Part shown: piece by piece, positions 17,488 through 24,952 of the stretch
Layout: every line of letters begins with the position of its first letter
Position numbering within the stretch: the first letter of the stretch is position 1
Source: CAYVNU01 sp964453265
GTDB taxonomy: Bacteria > Patescibacteriota > Doudnabacteria > UBA920
Direction: 5' to 3'
Length of the DNA stretch: 64,000 nucleotides
NCBI GenBank assembly: GCA_964453265.1
Contig: CAYVNU010000003.1
Location: 7,515-71,514 of the forward strand
Made by a program: the position numbers and the translations under genes
Notes under the pieces: generated by a model
The model's input: only the letters and a program-made list of their open reading frames with translations
Told to the model about the DNA's origin: nothing
Databases searched by the model: none

Positions 17488-17635
17488 TTGACAGAAAGGG
17501 TAAAAAATAATAAAATATTTTGAAAATCCCGGGCTTTTTTCTGGGATTTTTAATTTTAAAAATAGCAGGGGGACTGTATTCATGTCTGCTAAATAGCTAA
17601 AAATAGCTTTTGGTTATTTTGCGGACATGAAAAAT
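17488..17635 (+). promoter_or_regulatory. Promoter and structured leader of the secreted GC-rich gene
   Basis: TTGACA (17488-17493), 17 bp and TAAAAT (17511-17516) are followed at once by a terminator-like AAAATCCC/GGGATTTTT hairpin (17522-17553). Further on, CATGTCTGC pairs with GCGGACATG (17624-17632 side), which places the start codon inside a 9-bp stem. No Shine-Dalgarno site is visible, so expression may be controlled by RNA structure. Confidence 0.5.
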
Positions 17636-18307
17636 CATATTATTCTTTTGGCCACGCTATGCGTGGCCACCCTGTGTCCAAGGGGGGCGCTTGGACAATG
17701 GGAGGCCGAGGCGCGGCTGGCGCCTCACACTCCCAAAGAATTTTCGGAAGGACATGGCGAGTCCTTCCGGAACGTGGGGGAGGCATGGTTCCGTCTCCCC
17801 TCCCTGCGGGGTTTCCGCGGGGAAACAGGAGCCTTCCGGACCGGCGACTCGTTTGTCGCCGTGTTCGGAGTTGAAAAGGAGTTGGCACACGACCAACTCC
17901 TGCCAGGCATTTTTGCCTGGGTTGATTCCGGCGGCATCCGGCCTGCCGCTGGGATCTCGTGGGCTCGGCATAGCCGAGTAGCTTTAGAGGGGCACGCCAT
18001 TATGGCGTCCCCGAAAAAACTGCTCGGCCGCAGTGACGCAAGCCTAAGCCTCACAAGAGGCTTTGCGCTTGGTGTTACTGCCGAGCTAGACCCTGCCCCA
18101 CACGGCAGGGCGTGGGGTTTGGGGCCTCACGTTAAAAAACAAATCAAAGGAGCCGAGCTGGTGCTCGGCCACCTTTGGAAAATTGAAGGGGAAGGAGCCG
18201 AACGCCACGGCGAACCTTCCACTCACCCCATGAACCGCGAATGGTTCGTGGGTATTAAATTCGCTCTCGGCCACCCCAAGGCCGAGGGCAAAAAATCTCA
18301 CCACTAG
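17627..18307 (+). CDS. Putative secreted protein of unknown function (GC-rich)
   Basis: The 226-residue product starts with a signal peptide (MKNHIILLATLCVATLC then PRGALG before Q24). The mature part shows alternating short beta-strand-like stretches rich in Gly and aromatic residues (GEAWFRLPSLRGFRGE, FALGVTAELDPAPHGR). This resembles a beta-barrel or beta-sandwich, odd for a lineage thought to lack an outer membrane. GC content is far above that of flanking genes. A promoter lies upstream and a clear terminator downstream. No family is recognised; other long frames on both strands here reflect the high GC content. Confidence 0.6.
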   Translation: MKNHIILLATLCVATLCPRGALGQWEAEARLAPHTPKEFSEGHGESFRNVGEAWFRLPSLRGFRGETGAFRTGDSFVAVFGVEKELAHDQLLPGIFAWVDSGGIRPAAGISWARHSRVALEGHAIMASPKKLLGRSDASLSLTRGFALGVTAELDPAPHGRAWGLGPHVKKQIKGAELVLGHLWKIEGEGAERHGEPSTHPMNREWFVGIKFALGHPKAEGKKSHH

Positions 18308-18317
18308 CTGATGAGTA

Positions 18318-18356
18318 GGGGCCAGGACATAGCGTTCCTGTCCCCTTGTTTTTTTT
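18318..18356 (+). terminator. Terminator after the secreted GC-rich gene
   Basis: GGGGCCAGGA / TCCTGTCCCC (one mismatch) with an 8-nt loop is followed by TTGTTTTTTTT. Confidence 0.85.
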
Positions 18357-18470
18357 CTGCAATTTTGGTAAAATACGAAAAGTCTGAGTAATTAAATTTT
18401 TCATCCGTGTCGGATAAATTTTATTATCAGATAAGCATAATACATTATTCTTAATACATAATACTTTTCT

Positions 18471-18740
18471 ATGCCAAATACTAAATCCGCAATGAAAGCC
18501 ATGCGCCAGTCTATTACCAGACGCGCACGAAACATTGCCCAAAAAGATACTTTTAAAACCGCAGTTAAAGAAGTAAAAAAACTTATTACTGCCGGCAAAA
18601 AATCTGAAGCCATGGAAGCCATGAAAAAGGCTATGTCCACTTTAGACAAAGCCGTTAAAAAAGGAGTAATTAAGAAAAATACTTCTTCTCGAAAAAAATC
18701 CAGAATGGCAAAAGCTATAGCAAAATTAAAAACCGCTTAA
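18471..18740 (+). CDS. rpsT: Small ribosomal subunit protein bS20
   Basis: The 89-residue, Lys/Ala-rich helical protein starts MPNTKSAMKAMRQSITRRAR and ends KSRMAKAIAKLKTA, as in bS20, which binds 16S rRNA at the 5' domain and helix 44. An extended -10-like GGTAAAAT lies at 18367-18374. The leader contains an ATCCG-tgt-CGGAT hairpin and TAATAC repeats related to those flanking the next gene. The stop codon lies in the loop of the terminator. Confidence 0.95.
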   Translation: MPNTKSAMKAMRQSITRRARNIAQKDTFKTAVKEVKKLITAGKKSEAMEAMKKAMSTLDKAVKKGVIKKNTSSRKKSRMAKAIAKLKTA

Positions 18741-18750
18741 GGCGGTTTTT
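18728..18750 (+). terminator. Terminator of rpsT
   Basis: AAAAACCGC / GCGGTTTTT with a 5-nt loop containing the stop codon, followed by AATTT. Confidence 0.85.
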
Positions 18751-19161
18751 AATTTGTATAAAGTATTATGTATTGGGTATTGGGTATAAGGCTTCTACAG
18801 CTCTTAATTAAACCATGTATTAACTTATCGCACTTTAATGATTGGTTTTCGATCTCCCTATACTTTTCTTCTTCTAAATAACCAATTCCTTTACTTAAAT
18901 CTGCCTGGCTCCTAACTTCTGTTAGAGAGCCCAAAGCTGTATAATAAAATTGAATCTTTTCCTTAAATGAATTTCTGCTAAAGCCTTCGCAATATTTGAA
19001 GCAATGGAAATTACAGCCCGTCTTATTTGCGATGTAATGCCAAACAATTCTTCTTTTGGAAAATTTTTAGTAATCTTATAGACTAAAATAGCTAGATTAT
19101 AAGCTTCCTGCCAAGCGTATAAATCACGAAATGATTGTATTTTGTTTTGCGCCTTATACAT
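18749..19161 (-). pseudogene. Frameshifted four-helix-bundle (S23/IVS-type) protein
   Basis: Frame one (from 19161) reads SFRDLYAWQEAYNLAILVYK...FPKEELFG...QIRRAVISIASNIAK, the start of the S23 four-helix-bundle family. It then becomes nonsense (ALAEIHLRKRFNF). The family continuation (FSRNSFKEKIQFYYTALGSL) reads in another frame and joins the downstream frame GSLTEVRSQADLSKGIGYLEEEKY to the end at 18749. A single missing base near 18984-18989, in what should be GCGGAAGGC, explains both. It may be a true mutation or a sequencing error. Inverted repeats bound the gene. Confidence 0.8.
18763..18792. repeat. Left inverted repeat of the S23 cassette
   Basis: Its reverse complement (GCCTTATACCCAATACCC...) matches 19151-19180 at about 25 of 30 positions. 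It overlaps the last codons of the frameshifted gene. Confidence 0.7.
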
Positions 19162-19181
19162 TATACCTAATACCTAATACC
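19151..19181. repeat. Right inverted repeat of the S23 cassette
   Basis: GCCTTATACATTATACCTAA and the following TACCTAATACC are inverted relative to 18763-18792 and overlap the first codons of the gene. Confidence 0.7.
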
Positions 19182-19185
19182 TATT

Positions 19186-20205
19186 TTATTTTTTATTTAT
19201 CAAATTGACTACTAGCTTTACCATTACTTCCTTCTGGCCTCTGTCGCTCTCCGCAACTAAGAGCGCCAGAGCAGCTAAAGCGGTGTCGTTAATTTTTCGC
19301 TCACCCTTTTTATTAAGCAGATAATTATTTTCAACTAAGAAAAGTAAAAACAACAAAGACCCAATGCGTTTATTGCCATCAACAAACGGATGGTCCTTAA
19401 TACAAAAATAAAGCAAATGAGCAGCTTTTTCTTCTATGGAAGGATACAAAACTTTTTTATCAAAAGTCTGTTCAATGTTGCCTAAAACAGCTTTAAATTT
19501 TTCCCCCACCTCTTGCCCAAACAAACCACCCGCTTCTTTTTTAACTCCCAACCTTTGTTTAAATTGTAAAATAGATTTTTTTACCTCTTCATACTTTAGA
19601 CTTTTAGACTCTTTCTTGCTTACGTCCTCTATTTTTAGCTCGCCTTTGTCATACAAATTCAAAACCGCCCAAGTGTTGGCATAGTCAGAAATAATACTTA
19701 ACAGTTCTTTTTCGTAACCTGTGGCTTTTTGCGCCTGTATTAAATTCTGAAATAATTTAACAGTTTGCTGAAGTTCTTTTAAATGTAAATCATGTTCCTT
19801 CTTTAATTCCGTAAGCCTTTTTTCATTAACCGCATAGCCTTTAAGCAAATAATCTTTTAGCCTCTGAGTCGCCCAAATACGGAATTGAGTGCCGCGTTTA
19901 GACCTAACTCTATACCCCACAGATATAATTACATCTAGGTTGTAAAAATTTACAGACCTCTCTACTTGCTTTGAACCCTCGGTTTGAACTACCCGGAATT
20001 TCCGGGTAGTTTGATTTTGGCTTAATTCAGCCTCTTTATAAAGACTCTGGATATGTTCCGATATGGTATCCCTATCTTTATCAAACAGGTCAGCCATTTG
20101 AGCCTGATTAAGCCAAACAGTTTCGTCTTCTAATTTTACTTGAATCTCTGTGCCCGTCTGATCCTTGTATATAATAATTTCACCTTTTTTTATTTCTTCG
20201 GTCAT
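19186..20205 (-). CDS. RhuM-Fic/Doc fusion protein
   Basis: The N-terminal half is RhuM-like (VWLNQAQMADLFDKDRDTIS, RSVNFYNLDVIISVGYRVRS, GTQFRIWATQRLKDYLLKGY). The C-terminal half is a Fic/Doc domain with HPFVDGNKRIG near residues 271-281. The motif keeps the catalytic His and GNKR but ends in Gly rather than the last Arg of AMPylating Fic enzymes, closer to Doc-type kinases. It probably modifies a host protein and may be a toxin; no antitoxin gene is adjacent. A 25-bp palindrome occurs both upstream and inside the gene. Confidence 0.85.
   Translation of the reverse strand: MTEEIKKGEIIIYKDQTGTEIQVKLEDETVWLNQAQMADLFDKDRDTISEHIQSLYKEAELSQNQTTRKFRVVQTEGSKQVERSVNFYNLDVIISVGYRVRSKRGTQFRIWATQRLKDYLLKGYAVNEKRLTELKKEHDLHLKELQQTVKLFQNLIQAQKATGYEKELLSIISDYANTWAVLNLYDKGELKIEDVSKKESKSLKYEEVKKSILQFKQRLGVKKEAGGLFGQEVGEKFKAVLGNIEQTFDKKVLYPSIEEKAAHLLYFCIKDHPFVDGNKRIGSLLFLLFLVENNYLLNKKGERKINDTALAALALLVAESDRGQKEVMVKLVVNLINKK
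19987..20011. repeat. 25-bp palindrome inside the rhuM-fic gene
   Basis: AACTACCCGGAA-T-TTCCGGGTAGTT is a perfect inverted repeat that encodes part of the RhuM segment (QTTRKFRVVQ). The same element occurs upstream at 20297-20321. Confidence 0.75.
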
Positions 20206-20296
20206 AAATCTCCTTTGAATAAGGTAATATTGACTTTTCTAACATTGGCTTATTCATAAGTATTTTTGCCTATGTTCCAAAATGGAACTTATGGCC

Positions 20297-20321
20297 AGTT
20301 ACCCGGAATTTCCAGATAACT
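20297..20321. promoter_or_regulatory. Candidate operator upstream of rhuM-fic
   Basis: AGTTACCCGGAA-T-TTCCAGATAACT is a near-palindrome with the same core as the one inside the gene. A second short repeat GTTCC-N5-GGAAC lies at 20274-20288, and a minus-strand TTGACG...TATACT promoter-like pair at about 20370-20395. The rest of the 316-bp gap to polA holds nothing else I can see apart from a GTAGCATTAGCGAAGGA repeat at 20512-20530. Confidence 0.5.
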
Positions 20322-20521
20322 CAACTGTTTCCATTTTAAAAAAAATGCGTGTTCTCTTGTGCATTTATAGTATACAATCGTTTACCTAGCGTCAAACCCG
20401 CTAGAAAGCCTAACAAATAAGGGTTAACAATATTTTATCCACTGTGTAATTTAAAAAGCTTTCTACTAGGTCTTATTGAGCCCTATAAATTTTGATCATT
20501 TTTACCTTGCCCGCCGTAGCA

Positions 20522-23470
20522 TTAGCGAAGGAGAGTCATTTCTTCCATCTCTCCCCAATTATCCCCCACCTTGCCTTCCACTTTTATAGGAACCGAAAGT
20601 GATATAGCTTGTTCCATCATTGGAATTAACTTCTTCGCCCACTCCTCCACTTTGTCTTCCTTTACCTCAAAAACCAATTCGTCATGCACCTGAAGTAGCA
20701 TGCGAATTTCCGAGCTTATTGGCTTATTAGCTGAACCGATTATTAGCTTGTGAATATTAATCATCGCCACTTTAATTACATCGGCCGCCAAACTCTGAAT
20801 AGGAAAATTCACTGCCGCTCTTTCCGCTGCCGCGCGTATAAAAAATTGCCCTGACTTTATTTCCGGAAACTTTCGCATTCGGCCTAGCTCATTACGTACA
20901 AAACCTTCTTGGTTAACTTGGAGCTTTACCTGCTCTATATACTGCTCAACCTGGGGGTAAGCTTCAAAATATTTTCTTATGTATTGTTTCGCGTCGCCCA
21001 TTGTCATTTCGCCAACTCGTGCCGATAAACCAAAACTAGATACTCCATACAAAATTCCAAAGTTAATAGTTTTGGCATCACGCCGCATATCTTTTGTAAG
21101 TTGTTCTGATGATACGCCAAAAATTTCCATAGCCGTCTTACTATGAATATCTTCACCATTCTTAAACACTTCCATCATCTTTTTGTCTTTAGCCAAATGC
21201 GCCACAATGCGAAGCTCTATTTGGGAATAGTCTAAAGACAAAAGTTTATAACCTTTTTCCGCCACAAAGGCTTTTCTTACCTGACTGCCCAAGCCTTCAC
21301 CCCGCACAGGGATGTTCTGCAAATTAGGGTCAATGCTGGAAAGCCGCCCCGTTGCCGCAATAGTTTGGTTATAACTCGTATGTAGCCTGCCGGTTTTTTT
21401 ATTTACCATTTCCGGTAAAGTTGTAAGATAGGTACTATACAACTTTGTAACCTCTCTATACTCTAAAATTTTTGGAATTATGTCGTGCTGTCCAAGCATC
21501 TTCTCCAAGTTATCAGCAGAAGTTGAAACGCCCGTCTTAGTGCGCTTGTTATTCGTCGCCTCAAGCTTCATTTCGTCAAACAAAACTTCTTTAAGCTGCT
21601 TAGGCGAAGCTATATTAAATTCGTGTCCGGCTAATTTATGAATTTTCTTTTCTAAATCTTTAATATCTATTTCCGCCTCCCCGGCAAGACGGTTTAAAAG
21701 CCTAACGTCTAACTTAATGCCGTTTAATTCCACGTCTGCTAAAACTTCCATTAAGGGCATTTCTATTTCTGTAAATACTTTAGTAAGATTATTCTTTTTA
21801 AGTTCCGGTTCAAACAACTCTTTTAAACGCAAAGTCATATCTACGTCTTCACAGCAATACCAACTGACTTTCTCCTTTGGTACTTGATCCATTGTGATTT
21901 GGTTCTTACCGACCCCAATTAGATCGGTTATGGGCTGCATTTGGTAGCCCAGTTCGTTAAAAGCCAAAGCATCTAAACCGTGCTGTCGAGTACCGGCGTT
22001 AAGCAAGTACGATGCGATCATGGTATCAAAACTAGCAGTAAGTTGTAAGTTGTAAGTTGTAAGTACTTGCTTGTCGTACTTTATGTTGTGACCAATTAAC
22101 TTAACCTTACCCGATGTAAGCAGGGTTTTTAGTTCAGTCGATGATGTAAAAAGTTTCGCCGGAACATAAAAAGCCTTACCTGGCTTATCGCATAACCCAA
22201 CTCCCACTAATTCCGCGGTAATTGGGTCAAGGCCTGTGGTTTCTGTGTCTACACTAATTTCTAAAGCAGATGACAATCCCTTCATCATCTTCTGTAATTT
22301 TTCTTCTGTATCAACAAACTCATAATCCTGCTTTCCAATACTACCACCTCCCCCGCCTGCGGCGGGTACTCCTCCTGTTCCAGGAGGAGAGCTTCCACCG
22401 TCGCTAAAACTACGGCGGTCAGTCTGCAGCTCGCCCGACGAAGCCTTGGCGAAGTCGGGAGCCTCCCCTCCTAATATAGGAGGGGTGTCGCCGTTAGGCG
22501 ACGGGGTGGTATTTTTCGGCAACTTATTCAACAAATTCCTAAACTCCAAACTCTGAAATAACTTCACAGTCTGTGACAAATGTTCTTGGTCTAATTCGTA
22601 AGCTTTTATTTCCGGGTCTATGCCCGGCACGTTGCACACTATAGTAGAAAGTTCGTAAGACATTTTAGCCTGATCTTCCTGCTCAAGCAATAAATTAAGT
22701 ATTCTGGATTTGAAATTGGAAATTTTAAAATTATTTGGAAATTGGAAATTGGAAATTGGAAATTTGGCGCCTTGGGTTTTAGCTTCAAGATGCAATTTAT
22801 CGTACAATTTTTCCAATGATCCAAAATATTTAATTAACTCGCTGGCGCCTTTCTCTCCTATGCCTTTAACTCCCGGAATGTTGTCACTCGGGTCACCTCT
22901 TAAAGCTTTGTAGTCCACCATTTGGTCAGGGTTCAGCCCAAACCTAGCTCTTACCGCTTTACTGTCGTATATAACTGTATCTGCAAGTCCTTTGCGCGGC
23001 GTGTAAATTTTTACTTTGCCGTTTACTAACTGCAAAGTATCCATATCGCCGGTTAAAATAAATATTTCAGAATTCTCGTGACTTTTTTCATGAAAGTGTT
23101 TAGACAGCGTGCCTAAAACGTCATCCGCCTCAAAACCTTCCTTTTCGTAAATTGGCACATTCATTGCGCGCAACACATTTTTAATAACCGGTATTTGGTC
23201 GTACAAAGCCTGGTCAGCTTTTACTCTGGTTGCTTTATATTCTTTATATTTTTCATGCCTAAAAGTCGGCCCGGCTAAGTCAAAAGTCGCAGCTACATGA
23301 GTAGCCTTAATTTCCTTCATGGCCTTTAAAAATATAGTTAAAAACCCAAATACGGCGCCCGTCGGCCTACCGTCTTTGGTAGTTAAAGTAGGCAAAGCAT
23401 GGTACGCCCTATGTACCAAAGCATTACCGTCTATAAGTAAATAACGTTCTTTTTGTACTTTTTCCGGCAT
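20522..23470 (-). CDS. polA: DNA polymerase I
   Basis: The 982 residues contain, in order: a 5'-nuclease domain (LLIDGNALVHRAYHALP, FEADDVLGTL, GDMDTLQLV, GDPSDNIPGVKGIGEKG); a 3'-5' exonuclease with all DEDDy residues (SVDTETTGLD, GHNIKYDKQVL, YCCEDVD); and the polymerase with motif A LLSLDYSQIELRIVAHL, motif B KDMRRDAKTINFGILYGVSS and motif C LLQVHDELVFEV. It processes Okazaki fragments and fills repair gaps. Linkers are swollen by in-frame repeat insertions near residues 233-260 and 318-375 (PSPNGDTPPILGGEAP and DFAKASSGE). The C terminus itself reads into a repeat copy at 20512-20533. Confidence 0.97.
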   Translation of the reverse strand: MPEKVQKERYLLIDGNALVHRAYHALPTLTTKDGRPTGAVFGFLTIFLKAMKEIKATHVAATFDLAGPTFRHEKYKEYKATRVKADQALYDQIPVIKNVLRAMNVPIYEKEGFEADDVLGTLSKHFHEKSHENSEIFILTGDMDTLQLVNGKVKIYTPRKGLADTVIYDSKAVRARFGLNPDQMVDYKALRGDPSDNIPGVKGIGEKGASELIKYFGSLEKLYDKLHLEAKTQGAKFPISNFQFPNNFKISNFKSRILNLLLEQEDQAKMSYELSTIVCNVPGIDPEIKAYELDQEHLSQTVKLFQSLEFRNLLNKLPKNTTPSPNGDTPPILGGEAPDFAKASSGELQTDRRSFSDGGSSPPGTGGVPAAGGGGGSIGKQDYEFVDTEEKLQKMMKGLSSALEISVDTETTGLDPITAELVGVGLCDKPGKAFYVPAKLFTSSTELKTLLTSGKVKLIGHNIKYDKQVLTTYNLQLTASFDTMIASYLLNAGTRQHGLDALAFNELGYQMQPITDLIGVGKNQITMDQVPKEKVSWYCCEDVDMTLRLKELFEPELKKNNLTKVFTEIEMPLMEVLADVELNGIKLDVRLLNRLAGEAEIDIKDLEKKIHKLAGHEFNIASPKQLKEVLFDEMKLEATNNKRTKTGVSTSADNLEKMLGQHDIIPKILEYREVTKLYSTYLTTLPEMVNKKTGRLHTSYNQTIAATGRLSSIDPNLQNIPVRGEGLGSQVRKAFVAEKGYKLLSLDYSQIELRIVAHLAKDKKMMEVFKNGEDIHSKTAMEIFGVSSEQLTKDMRRDAKTINFGILYGVSSFGLSARVGEMTMGDAKQYIRKYFEAYPQVEQYIEQVKLQVNQEGFVRNELGRMRKFPEIKSGQFFIRAAAERAAVNFPIQSLAADVIKVAMINIHKLIIGSANKPISSEIRMLLQVHDELVFEVKEDKVEEWAKKLIPMMEQAISLSVPIKVEGKVGDNWGEMEEMTLLR
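22335..22515. repeat. Composite repeat insertion in polA linker
   Basis: Several palindromic units lie in tandem, including ACCGTCGCTAAAACTACGGCGG, CCCGACGAAGCCTTGGCGAAGTCGGG and CCCCTCCTAATATAGGAGGGG-type cores. They stay in frame and code for a low-complexity Pro/Gly/Ser stretch between the nuclease and exonuclease domains. Confidence 0.8.
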
Positions 23471-23548
23471 AAATTTTGAATTTAATAGGCTGTAATTTTA
23501 TAATTAGCTAATTTTACGATACACTGTAATTATAAACTAAAAACCTTT

Positions 23549-24901
23549 GTGAACCAACTTTCTAACAATAAGCCACATGCCAATTTAGCCCTACTGCTTT
23601 TATGTTTTAGCCTGCTGCTAATTATTCGCGCCTTGTTAGTTTTTAAAGCTCCTCTTTCCAACTACGGCTATGATTACGGATTTTATTTATTCGCTCTAAA
23701 ACACACGGCCCTTGCCAATCTCTTTAGCTTGTTTTCCTCAAACTATCAGCATCCGCTTTTCTTTTTTGCTCAGATATTTAAATTTGATCCGGCCTTATTT
23801 TTAAATTTCAGCTACTTTGGCTTTAACCTTTTTTTAGGTTATGCCATTTATTTATTTTTCGGCCAAAATAAAAATGCCGCGCTGTGGTCCGTGGCTTTTT
23901 TCGCACTCTCTTTAGTCCAACAGGAAAGCTATTCTATGTTTTTATACAAATCCGCTTTTGCTCTGCCGTTTATGATTTTAGGGTTTAAATTTCTTATGGA
24001 AAAAAAATGGCTAAAATTTTTACCAACATCCTCAATTATTATACTGACTCATAAAACCACCGCGATTATATATTTAATTACACTGTTTGCTTATTTCTTG
24101 TATACCTTTTTAAAAAATAAACAGTGGGGACTTGCTGGATTTTTTTCTTTACCGGCTATTTTAGTAATTAGTGGATTGTTTATTTCGCCAATAAAAAATT
24201 ATGTTTTCAGTTTTTTTACCCAAAATAACACCTACGTTCAAAATGGACTATTTTTACCAGGTATAAATCCTTTAAACCTATTGTGGCCAATAGTTCTTTT
24301 AGCTTTGCCGGGCTTATATTTTTACATAAAAAATAAAGCCCATACACTGCCAATATTTTTCCTTATTATTTCTACGACATGGATTTTATTTTCCCTGCCT
24401 TTTTATCGGCGCATATACATTTATTTAGACCTCAGTCTTATTTTATTTGCCGGTTATTTTATAAGTATTTTACTTGAAACAGTCGTCACTAAAAAAAATA
24501 GCAAAATTTTTTTCACCGGACTAATCTTAGTGTTTATTGGTCTGTTCTTTAAGCAATTAGATTTTACTATAAAAAAGCAGCCGCTGATTTTAAATACCGA
24601 GGTTCTGGAAATTAAGCAATTCAACCAACACCCTGGCTTTATACTCGCACTTTCCGCCAATGACGCGCCCTGGCTCTTAGCCTATGCTGGCAACTACCGG
24701 TTAGGCGCGCCCGGGCTATTAGAAGACCCGCAAACTTTTATAAGCTGGCAAAACTTCTGGCACGGCTTAAACCAAACAGAGTTCCTGCAGCGTTACCCAA
24801 GACCACTTTACTTCTACCAACGTTCCTGGCAAATTATAGACTTTCCGCAAAACTGTTTAAAAAATATTTCCGAAAATTTTTCTGTTTATACTTGCAATTA
24901 A
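23549..24901 (+). CDS. Polytopic membrane protein, possible GT-C-type glycosyltransferase
   Basis: The 450-residue protein has about ten to twelve hydrophobic segments and a soluble C-terminal tail of about 90 residues. The start codon is GTG. Early periplasmic-loop acidic residues (NYGYDYGFYLFALK) recall GT-C glycosyltransferases that use polyprenyl-phosphate sugars, but no decisive motif is visible. It is a single gene divergent from polA and closed by a terminator. Function is uncertain. Confidence 0.7.
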   Translation: MNQLSNNKPHANLALLLLCFSLLLIIRALLVFKAPLSNYGYDYGFYLFALKHTALANLFSLFSSNYQHPLFFFAQIFKFDPALFLNFSYFGFNLFLGYAIYLFFGQNKNAALWSVAFFALSLVQQESYSMFLYKSAFALPFMILGFKFLMEKKWLKFLPTSSIIILTHKTTAIIYLITLFAYFLYTFLKNKQWGLAGFFSLPAILVISGLFISPIKNYVFSFFTQNNTYVQNGLFLPGINPLNLLWPIVLLALPGLYFYIKNKAHTLPIFFLIISTTWILFSLPFYRRIYIYLDLSLILFAGYFISILLETVVTKKNSKIFFTGLILVFIGLFFKQLDFTIKKQPLILNTEVLEIKQFNQHPGFILALSANDAPWLLAYAGNYRLGAPGLLEDPQTFISWQNFWHGLNQTEFLQRYPRPLYFYQRSWQIIDFPQNCLKNISENFSVYTCN

Positions 24902-24939
24902 AAAACACTCTTTATCTGTTTAAGATAAAGAGTGTTTTT
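24901..24939. terminator. Bidirectional terminator
   Basis: A 17-bp stem (AAAAACACTCTTTATCT and complement) with T runs separates the convergent membrane-protein and surface-protein genes. Confidence 0.88.
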
Positions 24940-24952
24940 TTGTTTATTCGTT

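Noticed and set aside
17640..18054. Several long overlapping frames on both strands within the GC-rich gene
   Set aside because: High GC lowers stop frequency; only the plus-strand frame with a signal peptide, promoter and terminator is supported.
20522..20533. Truncated or abnormal C terminus of DNA polymerase I
   Set aside because: The last codons read into a dispersed repeat, but all polymerase motifs are complete before it, so this is a small tail change only.
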